Made by a program: the position numbers and the translations under genes. This document shows, piece by piece, positions 1-6,634 of a stretch of 41,740 nucleotides of DNA. Source of the DNA: CF-161 sp035259145 (GTDB lineage: Bacteria > Chloroflexota > Dormibacteria > Dormibacterales > Dormibacteraceae); contig DATFWQ010000067.1 in the NCBI GenBank assembly GCA_035259145.1, forward strand, positions 1 through 41,740, written 5' to 3'. The notes under the pieces were generated by a model. That model was not told the DNA's origin. It ran no database searches and was given only the letters and a program-made list of their open reading frames with translations. Each line of letters opens with the position of its first letter. Positions within the stretch are counted from its first letter, which is position 1.

Positions 1-98
1 AACGCTGCCGGACCTCGACGGACCAGACGAACCATTCAGCTCATGTCCGCCAATTCAGCCGGCATGCGCCGAACGCTGCCGGACGGCCTCCCGGAAGG
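1..98. repeat. 13-nt direct repeat in the left-edge sequence
   Basis: The 13-mer AACGCTGCCGGAC occurs at 1-13 and again, identically, at 72-84, and both copies are followed by similar C/G-rich sequence, giving a period of 71 nt. No convincing gene is seen here; reading frames are open only by virtue of high GC. Because the segment lies immediately left of the tRNA fragment, it is probably the terminal non-coding part of whatever was inserted there (inference). The repeats could be accessory integrase sites, but nothing in the sequence proves that. Confidence 0.45.
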
Positions 99-143
99 CT
101 TTTAAGCCGAGGGTCCGGGGTTCGAATCCCCGCGCCGGCACCA
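99..143 (+). pseudogene. 3' half of tRNA-Lys(UUU); candidate att-site remnant
   Basis: Starting at the anticodon loop CTTTTAA (99-105, anticodon TTT), the sequence follows a tRNA-Lys exactly: 3' anticodon strand GCCGA, variable loop GGGTC, T-stem CGGGG, T-loop TTCGAAT, T-stem CCCCG, acceptor strand CGCCGGC, discriminator A and encoded CCA (141-143). Upstream, nothing pairs: GAAGG replaces the expected TCGGC of the anticodon stem and no D-arm exists. A full-length tRNA therefore cannot be folded. Such fragments, beginning at the anticodon loop and ending at CCA, are what remains at the far end of an element integrated into a tRNA gene. The orientation puts the element to the left of position 99. 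Alternative: a decayed tRNA pseudogene. Confidence 0.7.
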
Positions 144-376
144 CGAATTCGAGTTCGTCAAGACTTCGCCGGCCCGATGAGCCCCACGATATGTACGATT
201 CCCGGCGAAACGACCTCTCAGGTGCTCGGGACAGGTCCCAGTGCCGGAAATGGGACCTTATCGGTCGGCTCGCCCGGCGCCCATCCAAACGCCGGAAGAC
301 CGCTCCGTTTCTCAAGCTGCGCCCAGGATCGTGGGTGGCGTCGGCCCCCGGGTCGCCTCCACATTTGGATAGCGGC
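144..376. other. Non-coding stretch with one strong hairpin
   Basis: This stretch lies between the tRNA fragment and the minus-strand VOC gene. A weak stem ACGAA/TTCGT (143-147 with 154-158) follows the CCA end. The only strong structure is the palindrome at 233-258, listed separately. The reading frames in it show no recognisable domain, no good ribosome-binding site and no conserved-looking residues, so I call no gene. Confidence 0.5.
233..258. repeat. REP-like palindrome, copy 1
   Basis: An 8-bp perfect inverted repeat, AGGTCCCA (233-240) and TGGGACCT (251-258), encloses the loop GTGCCGGAAA. The unit resembles two other intergenic palindromes, at 11490-11535 and 21912-21941. All three share a GCCGG or CCGGCAT core flanked by GGnCC-type ends. 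It may be a dispersed REP-like element, or a terminator for the convergent VOC gene. Confidence 0.45.
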
Positions 377-781
377 TCAGGCGCGCGGCACGGACCAGTA
401 CTTGCTCTCGTCGATGCCCACGACGCAAAAAAGCTTGCCTTCCGGGTCCGCCATGATCACGAAATCCCGACCCTCACCTGGAGCCCACTGAACCGTCGCC
501 CCGAGCTGGAGCAATCTCTCGACCTCCGCCTTCTGATCGTCAGCATAGAGGTCCAGGTGCATTCGATTTCTGCCGAACTTGAGCTCGGGTGTCCCCTGAA
601 CTGACAAGTTCGGGGCGATCCCGGCGGGATCCTTCAGGATCGCGAATCCGCTGCCTGACCGTTGCGGTCGAACATAGCGGAGCGCCTCTTGCCAGAAGGC
701 AACTGTCCTCTCGAAGTCATTGCAATTGATGACCACGGACCCGATTCTCAGTCCCGTTTGAAGGGCCGGCGGTCCCTCCAT
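377..781 (-). CDS. VOC family (glyoxalase/bleomycin-resistance fold) protein
   Basis: This 134-aa protein has the two beta-alpha-beta-beta-beta modules of the vicinal oxygen chelate superfamily. It opens with GSVVINCNDFERTVAFWQEAL, typical of the first module, and the middle motif MHLDLYADD supplies the His and acidic positions used for metal binding in many members. The end, with ADPEGKLFCVV, is the classical C-terminal strand and usually provides the last metal ligand. The start at 781 is chosen because AGGAGG lies 9-10 nt upstream; an upstream ATG at 871 would add 30 residues without homology. The length fits single-domain VOC proteins of unknown substrate. Candidates are lyases, dioxygenase-like enzymes or drug-binding proteins; the sequence does not distinguish them. 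Confidence 0.85.
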   Translation of the reverse strand: MEGPPALQTGLRIGSVVINCNDFERTVAFWQEALRYVRPQRSGSGFAILKDPAGIAPNLSVQGTPELKFGRNRMHLDLYADDQKAEVERLLQLGATVQWAPGEGRDFVIMADPEGKLFCVVGIDESKYWSVPRA

Positions 782-957
782 CTCCAGTTCCCTCCTGTGT
801 TTGCTTGCGCGTGGGTAGTTGCCGGTCAACATGCTCCGCATCACGTGAACCCAGTTGGGCACGCGGTACACGGCTTGCCCGAGACTCCACGTGGGCGAGC
901 GGGCTAGTGTGGACCATCAACGATGGTTCATTCTGTCGGGATCGAGGACGGACGGGA
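782..957. promoter_or_regulatory. Divergent intergenic region, VOC / Nudix
   Basis: This 176-nt gap separates the divergently transcribed VOC and Nudix genes, so both promoters must lie here. On the minus strand AGGAGG precedes the VOC start. On the plus strand TAGTGT (905-910) is a possible -10, followed by the small hairpin CCATC-AAC-GATGG (914-926). No convincing -35 box is visible for either gene. Confidence 0.4.
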
Positions 958-1422
958 GTGGCGAACCAGAGCGCGGGACTGATCCTCTACCGACTCGGCC
1001 GGACCGGCCCGGAGGTCTTCCTCGTGCATCCAGGTGGACCATTCTGGCGGCGACGGGACGAGGGCGCGTGGTCCATTCCGAAGGGCGAGCACGGGGAAGA
1101 GGAGGACGGGCTGGCGGCGGCAGAACGTGAGTTCCTCGAGGAGACGGGACTGGAAGCCCCCGACGTCGAATGGACGAGTCTCGGGAACGTGCGTCAGCGC
1201 GGGGGTAAGGTCGTCGCCGCCTGGGCCGGCCGGGGTGAGCTGGAGCCCGTCAGGATCCGCAGCAACACCTTCGAACTAGAGTGGCCGCCCCGTTCGGGAA
1301 GGACCGCGAGGTTCCCGGAGGTGGACCGGGCGGGGTGGTTCGACCTGGCTACGGCGCGGCGGCTGATCAACGCCGGCCAGGTGCCGTTCATCGACCGCCT
1401 GGCGGCGCTGCTCGCCGAGTAG
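958..1422 (+). CDS. Nudix hydrolase (COG4119-like)
   Basis: This 154-aa protein contains a complete Nudix box at residues 43-65: G43, E49, R57-E58, E61-E62, G64 and L65 match Gx5Ex7REUxEExGU. The Glu cluster binds the Mg2+ used to cleave a nucleoside diphosphate linked to another moiety. The N-terminus SAGLILYR, then FLVHPGGPFW and WSIPKGE, is characteristic of a predicted NTP pyrophosphohydrolase group (COG4119). Its substrate could be a damaged nucleotide, a dinucleoside polyphosphate or a nucleotide sugar. The GTG at 958 is chosen since the frame upstream encodes no homologous residues and GAGGA lies about 10 nt before it. The reading frame is open further upstream only because of GC content. 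Genes on either side do not suggest a pathway. Confidence 0.9.
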   Translation: MANQSAGLILYRLGRTGPEVFLVHPGGPFWRRRDEGAWSIPKGEHGEEEDGLAAAEREFLEETGLEAPDVEWTSLGNVRQRGGKVVAAWAGRGELEPVRIRSNTFELEWPPRSGRTARFPEVDRAGWFDLATARRLINAGQVPFIDRLAALLAE

Positions 1423-1462
1423 ACGACCCGCGCTGGACCTGCGCAAGAGCACCTGATAGGCA

Positions 1463-1520
1463 CATCCGCCGGCGGCCGCACCCCTTGGCGAGGGGCGAAA
1501 CGTGCCGGCGCCGGCGGATG
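1463..1520 (+). promoter_or_regulatory. Nested inverted repeats enclosing RBS and start codon
   Basis: A perfect 12-bp inverted repeat, CATCCGCCGGCG (1463-1474) and CGCCGGCGGATG (1509-1520), encloses a 34-nt spacer. The spacer holds a second hairpin, CCCC-TTGGCGA-GGGG (1481-1495). The likely ribosome-binding site GAGGGG (1490-1495) and the GTG start at 1502 lie inside the structure. An mRNA folded this way would hide the translation start. High GC raises the chance of such pairings, but the 12-bp match is exact. Confidence 0.5.
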
Positions 1521-1933
1521 CACCCCGGTTCTCGTCCCGCGCAAGGTACCCCTACACTATCGATGACGTGGCACCAGGCGATGCTCCTCGGGATGACGTT
1601 GCGGCGATGCTGGCGGCGCGTCAGGAACTCGGTCCTGACTACGAGCAAGCGCTCATCGACGGCTTCGTCAGCCGGATCGGCCAGGCCATCGACGAGCGAG
1701 TCGACGCGCGCCTGGCCGGGGTCCGGGCGCCCGAAGTCACCGTGCAGCACCGGGTAAAGTCCGGAGGTCGAGACAACTCGCAGCTGATTCTGGCGCTGGG
1801 GTCGCTCGGTCTTGCTGTTCCGCTGAGTGGGATTGCAGCGACGTACGAGCACCTGCCAGGGTTGATCGTCTGCTGGGCCGGCGTCACCATCGTCAACGTC
1901 GCGCACGCTCTGTATCGCCGCGAGCGGCACTGA
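1502..1933 (+). CDS. Small membrane protein with two C-terminal TM helices
   Basis: This 143-aa protein of unknown function has a soluble, acidic N-terminal half and a membrane C-terminus. Residues around 30-75 (DDVAAMLAARQELGPDYEQALIDG) form a predicted helical segment followed by another with IDERVDARL. This pattern is common in actinobacterial-type hypothetical integral membrane proteins. Two hydrophobic stretches, near LILALGSLGLAVPLSG and LPGLIVCWAGVTIVNVAHAL, are separated by a very short turn and suggest a hairpin in the membrane with both ends cytoplasmic. The start GTG at 1502 has GAGGGG six nt upstream. No catalytic motif is visible. The gene is flanked by unrelated genes and its start lies within inverted repeats that may control its translation. 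Confidence 0.7.
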   Translation: MPAPADAPRFSSRARYPYTIDDVAPGDAPRDDVAAMLAARQELGPDYEQALIDGFVSRIGQAIDERVDARLAGVRAPEVTVQHRVKSGGRDNSQLILALGSLGLAVPLSGIAATYEHLPGLIVCWAGVTIVNVAHALYRRERH

Positions 1934-1944
1934 GAACCCGGCGG

Positions 1945-2202
1945 TCAGACGGCCACCGTCTCAGCTTCGATCCTCTGCCACGTCTCGGGGGCCATCTGGT
2001 CCGCGAGGTAAATGGCCACGCGGCACCCGAGGGCGTGTTCGAGGTCGGTGCGAAAGGCAGGAAGACCGCAGGGAACGCCCTCGATCAGGAAGTCGATCCA
2101 CCTGTTGCTGGTGGTGGGCGGCCACCAGCGGATGCTGTCGACCTCGTGCTGATCGGCCAGTCGCCGGATGACCTGGCGGCATGCGAGTACGAGCTGTTCC
2201 AC
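1945..2202 (-). CDS. Degenerate nucleotidyltransferase-like small protein (uncertain)
   Basis: This 85-aa ORF starts at GTG 2202; a stop codon lies ten codons upstream, so no longer form exists. The C-terminal half, with a WIDFLIEG strand, a predicted amphipathic helix FRTDLEHALGCRV, then AIYLADQM and a final helix ending ETVAV, resembles the tail of small MNT-type nucleotidyltransferases (MntA antitoxin-like). In those the sequence runs IDLLVE, helix, RVDLVT, then a helix ending near EAV. The GSxxxGxxxxDSDxD catalytic motif is absent: PPTTSNRWIDF stands where it should be. It could be an inactive paralogue, a decayed antitoxin or a chance ORF. No HEPN partner lies next to it. Confidence 0.35.
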   Translation of the reverse strand: MEQLVLACRQVIRRLADQHEVDSIRWWPPTTSNRWIDFLIEGVPCGLPAFRTDLEHALGCRVAIYLADQMAPETWQRIEAETVAV

Positions 2203-2268
2203 GCCACCCCGGCACCTAGCCGGTGCGCATCAAGGTAGCGCATTAGGTGTCCAGCCGCAACCACCATT

Positions 2269-3072
2269 TCAGCGAATGATGATGCCAAGCTCGTCCAGGA
2301 TCGCCTGGCTGTAGGCAACCCGTCCGGTTAGCGTCTTCGGATCCCCCGAGCAGAGCGCCAGCGCGGCCTCGGCCATCACCTCCACGGGTTCGGCCTGGTC
2401 CTCCGCCCCCGGAGGGATGAGGCGGTGGATGACGACGCCCGGTGTGGCCACCACCCGCGACGGCGACAGCGCGTTGACCGCCACACCCCCGTCATGCACC
2501 TCGGCGGCCAGGCCGGTCGAGAAGCGCTCGATGGCGGCCTTGCACATTCCGTATACGGTGCCGCCCCGTCCTCGGGCTGCGTACGGCGGGCCCTGCGGGT
2601 GGCGCGCCGCCCCCGACGAGACGTTGAGAATCCAGCCCCGCCCACGTGCAAGCATCCCCGGCAGTACCAGTTGAGCCAGCTCAAACGGCGCCCGGACCTG
2701 CACCTCGAACATCACCTCGAAGCGGCGGGCCGGGAACTCGGTGACCGGCAGGAACCACGTGACCGCAGCGTTGTTGACGAGGACGTCGATCGGGCCCAGC
2801 TCGGCCTCTGTCCTTGCTACGAGCATCCGACGATCGTCCTCCTGCGAGAGGTCGGCTCGGATGGCGACCGCCTGGCCGCCGGCCGCCCGGATCGAATCGG
2901 CAGTCTGGTGAATCGTCCCGGGCAGGCGTGCGTCCGACTCCGTCTCCGTACGAGCTGAAACAGCCACCGCTCCGCCTTCTGTGGCGAACCTGCGAGCGAT
3001 CGCCGCCCCGATGCCGCGGCTGGCACCGGTCACGATCGCGACGCGTCCGTTGAGCGCTCCTCCCATCGTCAT
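2269..3072 (-). CDS. SDR family NAD(P)-dependent oxidoreductase
   Basis: This 267-aa short-chain dehydrogenase/reductase has a full classical core. The nucleotide-binding motif TGASRGIG is at residues 15-22, NNAA begins at residue 100, the catalytic Ser lies in NVSSG near 152, and YxxxK is Y174/K178 (YGMCK). An insertion between residues 40 and 60, rich in charged residues, lies where NADP specificity is set; Arg41 after the second strand would favour NADPH (inference). The C-terminal part, with EVMAEAALALCS, resembles members annotated as 3-oxoacyl-ACP reductase-like or steroid dehydrogenase-like. The start at 3072 is followed by a second ATG two codons later. The gene is divergent from the GH13 gene, and TACATC seven nt before the start is a near-match to the leaderless -10 pattern seen elsewhere in the window. 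Confidence 0.9.
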   Translation of the reverse strand: MTMGGALNGRVAIVTGASRGIGAAIARRFATEGGAVAVSARTETESDARLPGTIHQTADSIRAAGGQAVAIRADLSQEDDRRMLVARTEAELGPIDVLVNNAAVTWFLPVTEFPARRFEVMFEVQVRAPFELAQLVLPGMLARGRGWILNVSSGAARHPQGPPYAARGRGGTVYGMCKAAIERFSTGLAAEVHDGGVAVNALSPSRVVATPGVVIHRLIPPGAEDQAEPVEVMAEAALALCSGDPKTLTGRVAYSQAILDELGIIIR

Positions 3073-3133
3073 TCGGAGCGATGTATCACGCCAGGGCGCT
3101 TTCGTCCAGCAGGAGCCGAGCCGTCAGGACCTC

Positions 3134-3139
3134 TACGAT
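3134..3139 (+). promoter_or_regulatory. -10 element TACGAT for the GH13 gene (leaderless)
   Basis: TACGAT lies seven nt before the ATG at 3147. It matches the TAnnnT pattern found 6-9 nt before six other starts in this window and supports choosing 3147 over the upstream in-frame starts. Confidence 0.5.
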
Positions 3140-3146
3140 CCGCAGG

Positions 3147-4745
3147 ATGACCGAAGCCCCCGTGAACCAGTGGTGGCGTGACGCCGTCGTCTATCAGATC
3201 TACCCGCGGTCGTTCCAGGACACAGACGGCGACGGCGTCGGCGACCTCGCCGGCGTCACCAACAGCCTGGAGTACCTGAGCTGGCTCGGAGTCGACGCCG
3301 TCTGGCTCACGCCGATCACCGCGTCGCCCGACGACGACTTTGGCTACGACGTCAGCGATTACTACAGCGTGCAGCCGGTTCTGGGCGACCTGGCGTCCGT
3401 CGACCGACTGCTCGAGGCGGCCGGACAGTGCGGAATTCGCGTCATCCTGGACATCGTTCCGAACCACACGAGCGATCGTCACCCGTGGTTCAAGGATGCT
3501 CGGGCCTCGCGGGAAGCCGCCCACCGTGACTGGTACGTCTGGGCAGGCCCGTCGCGTGACGGATCACTGCCCAACAACTGGCTCAGCGTCTTCGGCGGCC
3601 CGGCGTGGGAGCACGACTCGGCGACAGGTGAGTTCTACCTTCATCAGTTCCTCCCCAGCCAGCCCGACCTGAACTGGTGGAACCCGCAGGTGCGTGACGA
3701 GTTCGATCGCATCCTTCGCTTCTGGTTCGACCGGGGCGTCGCCGGATTTCGAGTCGACACCGCAAACAAAGTGGTCAAGGACTCGCTCCTGCGCGACAAC
3801 CCGCCGGTCGGGCCCGCCGATCACGCGCTGGCACGCCGGCTAGGCCAGCGACCTGCCTGGACCAGCAGCCAGCCTGAGGTGCACGAAATATGGCGCCGCT
3901 GGCGCGCCGTCTGCCGGGAGTACGAGCCGGAGCGAATGCTGGTGGGGGAGACCTGGCTCTTCGACCTGGACGAGGTGGCGCGCTACTACGGCGCGGACGA
4001 CGAACTGCACCTGAACTTCAACATTCCGTTCGTTGACGCGGATTTCAGCGCGGAGGCGCTGCGCAAGGTGGTCGACCAGACTGAGGCCGCTCTCGGCCGC
4101 AGTCGCTGGCCGGTGTGGACTGCGAGCAATCACGACGTCTCCAGGTTTCCAAGCCGCTGGTGTGGGGGCGATCCGCGCCTGATTCGAATGGGACTGACCG
4201 TCCTGCTCACCCTCCGCGGCACGCCCTTTCTCTACTACGGGGACGAGCTGGGCATGACGGACGTCGCCGTGCCGGACGACCGCACCGCCGACCCGCTCTC
4301 TCGTCGCATGCCTGGCCAGCACAGGGGGCGCGACCCCGAGCGCACGCCGATGCTGTGGCGGCACGGTCCGGGAGCAGGCTTCACGGACCCGGACGTCGAG
4401 CCGTGGCTTCCGCTAGGCAACTCCGATATCAGTGTCGAGCAGCAGCGGGACGACCGGGCGTCCACGCTGCGCCTATGTCGTGACTTGATAGGGCTGCGGC
4501 GCGAGTCACATGACCTACGTGCGGGCGGCTACGTGAGCCTGGACGCGCCAGACGGGGTCTGGATTTACCGCCGGGGGATCGGTACCGTCGTCGCGCTGAA
4601 CTTTCGGGACGAGGAGGTTCGGGTGCGTGGGGTGCGCGGCCGCGTTCTGATCGCCAGTGACCGTGGACACGACGGCAGCGACGTGACCGGCGTGCTGAAG
4701 CTCGGGCCGGCTGAGGCCGTCATCGTGATCAGCGATCGGCGGTGA
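3147..4745 (+). CDS. GH13 alpha-glucosidase / oligo-1,6-glucosidase-type enzyme
   Basis: This 532-aa glycoside hydrolase family 13 enzyme is predicted to cleave alpha-glucosidic bonds in maltose- or isomaltose-type oligosaccharides. It has no signal peptide, so it should be cytoplasmic. The (beta/alpha)8 barrel begins with VVYQIYPRSFQDTDGDGVGD. Conserved region I is DIVPNHTSD (102-110), region II GFRVDTA carries the nucleophile Asp204, region III VGETW carries the acid/base Glu268, and region IV ASNHD carries Asp330. The C-terminal beta domain starts after about residue 440. Absence of the long insertions of trehalose synthase argues for an alpha-glucosidase. It could process sugars brought in by a CUT1 transporter such as the one at the right end of the window, though the two loci are 34 kb apart. 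Transglycosylation is a possible alternative activity. Confidence 0.92.
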   Translation: MTEAPVNQWWRDAVVYQIYPRSFQDTDGDGVGDLAGVTNSLEYLSWLGVDAVWLTPITASPDDDFGYDVSDYYSVQPVLGDLASVDRLLEAAGQCGIRVILDIVPNHTSDRHPWFKDARASREAAHRDWYVWAGPSRDGSLPNNWLSVFGGPAWEHDSATGEFYLHQFLPSQPDLNWWNPQVRDEFDRILRFWFDRGVAGFRVDTANKVVKDSLLRDNPPVGPADHALARRLGQRPAWTSSQPEVHEIWRRWRAVCREYEPERMLVGETWLFDLDEVARYYGADDELHLNFNIPFVDADFSAEALRKVVDQTEAALGRSRWPVWTASNHDVSRFPSRWCGGDPRLIRMGLTVLLTLRGTPFLYYGDELGMTDVAVPDDRTADPLSRRMPGQHRGRDPERTPMLWRHGPGAGFTDPDVEPWLPLGNSDISVEQQRDDRASTLRLCRDLIGLRRESHDLRAGGYVSLDAPDGVWIYRRGIGTVVALNFRDEEVRVRGVRGRVLIASDRGHDGSDVTGVLKLGPAEAVIVISDRR

Positions 4746-4834
4746 CCGAGTACGGCTCTTCGATCTCTCCGGCAATTATCGGCGACACAGGCGGCCTGCT
4801 CCGGTGCGAGGCTGTTGTTAGAAGGAGCGGGCGG

Positions 4835-5284
4835 CTACAGCGGATGCCAGAACCTGTAGGAGGTCCGCTGGTAGCCGAGCGCCTCGTAGAACCGGTGGGC
4901 TGGGAGGCGCTCTGGTCGAAGGCCGCTGGTCAGCTCGATGCCCTCACAGCTCGTGGCGCGGGCAAGCTCAGCGGCGTGCTCCATCAATTGCCGGCCGGCG
5001 CCCTGCCGCCGTGCGGAGTCGCGGACGACCATGGCTGTAACCCTGGCCAGCGGACGCGCATGCGTGATCTGGTGGTGGATGGTCACCTCCAGCAGGCCGA
5101 GCGCCTCACCGGCGGCCTCGGCCAGGATGACGTGCGCGCCATCTCGATTGAGCCGGGATCGCGCTTCATCGGCTGACACCGGATAGCCCAGCTGCCCCAG
5201 AAGATCGGCGACAACCTGGGCATCATCCGTGACGGCCGGGCGGAGAGTCAAGGGGCGCATCGGCGGTACGAAGGCGCTTGACAT
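4835..5284 (-). CDS. GNAT family N-acetyltransferase
   Basis: This 149-aa protein has the GNAT fold that transfers an acetyl group from acetyl-CoA to an amine. The first helix region DAQVVADLLGQLGYPVS is typical of small-molecule or ribosomal-protein N-acetyltransferases. The acetyl-CoA pyrophosphate loop is RDSARRQGAGRQLM (motif A, R/Q-x-x-G-x-G/A). The C-terminal AHRFYEALGYQRTSYRFW is the standard motif B end, with the Tyr that often acts as general acid. The start could be 5284 or the ATG at 5260 (MRPLTLRPA); neither has a clear ribosome-binding site. The gene follows the membrane protein gene by 28 nt on the same strand, so it may be the last cistron of that operon. The substrate is unknown. 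It is convergent with the GH13 gene. Confidence 0.88.
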   Translation of the reverse strand: MSSAFVPPMRPLTLRPAVTDDAQVVADLLGQLGYPVSADEARSRLNRDGAHVILAEAAGEALGLLEVTIHHQITHARPLARVTAMVVRDSARRQGAGRQLMEHAAELARATSCEGIELTSGLRPERLPAHRFYEALGYQRTSYRFWHPL

Positions 5285-5312
5285 ACCAGACTCGTCGCAG
5301 TGTGCCCGCCGC

Positions 5313-6344
5313 TCAGCCCGAACGCGGCTCGGCCCGACCCCAGGCTGACGTCCCGCCCAGGCCGAAGGGCAGGCGCCGGAAGACCTCTTCGCTGATGAGG
5401 AACCCCAGGAAGATCACCAGCACGCCCACGAACTCCCCCAGAGCCGCTGCCCAGGTCACGCCGAAGCGCTCCAGACCGCTCGCGAGACCAGACGTGAAGC
5501 CACCCAGCGCAATCAGGACGGTGGCCGGGACCCGCGAGTTGAGCTTGCCGGACAGGAGCGCCCTGACCGCCCCCGGCACCGACGCGACGAGGTTCACACT
5601 GACGGCCAGCGCCCGGTACATCTGGCCCATCACTGGCGCCGACGGCCCTCCGCGAAGTAGCTTCCGCTTGGGCATGTAGACATAGGCGGAGAACAGCGCA
5701 CCGAAGATCAGGCAGAGCGCACCCGCGATGTTGAACGGGCCGGTCAGGATGCGCAGATAGCCGGGCACAGCAGTGCCGACGGGGACGTGTGTCTGGGGGT
5801 CCAGCGCGTAGCCGGGCTCGGGCAGCGTCGCGGACGCGGTGAGCAGTGCGACCACCACTGTGGCCGTTGCCAGAAGCGCCATCGCTACGTGAGCTGCCAT
5901 CGAACGGCGCCAGGCTGTGGCCAGAATCACCGCGAGCCCGACCACAGCGGCGATCACGATCACCACGATGACGTTTGACCATGCGGTCGGATGGCCCTGC
6001 TTGATCAGCGTCAGCTGGCTCAGGTAGGCGAACAGCCCCCCCAGCCCGATGGAGAAGCCGGCGAAATAGCCAAACCCGGTCCGGGACAAGAGGTAGAAGG
6101 TGCCCATCCCGAGGTAGGCTGCCACAAGGATCGCTCCGAAGAGGTACCAGGCGCGATACAGTGCCGCATTCCAGCCGAACGCAGCGCCGGCGAACTGGGT
6201 GCCTGAGCTGATGCCATACCAGATGAGCCCTAGGCCCCACACGAGCTGAAAGCTGTGCCGGCGGTGCCGCCACTGGTCGAGAACGAGCGCCGCAAAGAGG
6301 AAGCTGACCAGGGCCGCCAGCAGGGGCAGGAGCGAGCTGAGCAC
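5313..6344 (-). CDS. Polytopic integral membrane protein of unknown function
   Basis: This is a protein of 343 aa from GTG 6344. That start has GGAGG ten nt upstream, whereas the ATG at 6404 adds 20 non-hydrophobic residues with no ribosome-binding site. About eight or nine hydrophobic helices are evident, the first directly at the N-terminus (LSSLLPLLAALVSFLFAALV). They are followed by HRRHSFQLVWGLGLIWYG, two aromatic-rich helices (YRAWYLFGAILVAAYLGMGTF), and several Ala/Val-rich ones. A polar loop with DPQTHVPVGTAVPGYLR lies between helices near the middle. No transporter or enzyme motif is recognised. The upstream 66-aa ORF ends three nt before its start, which suggests translational coupling, and the GNAT gene follows it. 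Confidence 0.75.
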   Translation of the reverse strand: MLSSLLPLLAALVSFLFAALVLDQWRHRRHSFQLVWGLGLIWYGISSGTQFAGAAFGWNAALYRAWYLFGAILVAAYLGMGTFYLLSRTGFGYFAGFSIGLGGLFAYLSQLTLIKQGHPTAWSNVIVVIVIAAVVGLAVILATAWRRSMAAHVAMALLATATVVVALLTASATLPEPGYALDPQTHVPVGTAVPGYLRILTGPFNIAGALCLIFGALFSAYVYMPKRKLLRGGPSAPVMGQMYRALAVSVNLVASVPGAVRALLSGKLNSRVPATVLIALGGFTSGLASGLERFGVTWAAALGEFVGVLVIFLGFLISEEVFRRLPFGLGGTSAWGRAEPRSG

Positions 6345-6346
6345 GG

Positions 6347-6547
6347 TTATTGCGCCTCCGAGGCTGCATCCAGAGATGAGGCCGCGGTCCTGATGTGCTC
6401 GCATGCCACCTTCTCGGGATTGTCGAGCAGCTGTGAACCGGCCTCCTTTAGGGGCGGCCAGTGGTGCGGGCCCCCGGGCGCCGGCTCCGGCATCGCAAGA
6501 ACATACAGGATCTCAGCGGAGGGCAAACGCCAGTTCCAGCGGAGCAT
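6347..6547 (-). CDS. Small hypothetical protein upstream of the membrane protein
   Basis: This 66-aa ORF starts at ATG 6547 and stops with TAA at 6347, two nt before the GTG start of the membrane protein gene. The GGAGG ribosome-binding site of that gene lies inside the ORF's end. The sequence begins with an aromatic/basic patch (MLRWNWRLPSAEILYVL), then a Pro/His/Trp segment (PAPGGPHHWPPL) and a helical, Ala/Ser-rich tail. No family is recognised and no metal motif is complete. The ribosome-binding site is weak (GCGAG). It is divergent from the transglycosylase-like gene. It may be a real small gene coupled to its neighbour, or simply a leader ORF that controls it. Confidence 0.5.
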   Translation of the reverse strand: MLRWNWRLPSAEILYVLAMPEPAPGGPHHWPPLKEAGSQLLDNPEKVACEHIRTAASSLDAASEAQ

Positions 6548-6634
6548 CTCGCAGGCCCCGTCTGATAGGGTTTCGGGCGTTCGTCTGCAAGCGATCCCCG
6601 CTGGGAAGCGAGCTCAACTGCAAGGAGGGGGACG

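Noticed and set aside
58..143. A full-length tRNA from GCCGGC at 58
   Set aside because: GCCGGC is self-complementary, so the acceptor match is trivial. The seventh pair fails, the length is wrong for a class I tRNA, and no D-arm or anticodon stem can be formed.
55..315. Minus-strand ORF of 86 aa containing RGFEPRTLGL
   Set aside because: That phrase is the translation of the antisense of a tRNA T-arm, a well-known false-gene signature. The ORF overlaps the tRNA-Lys fragment and has no domain.
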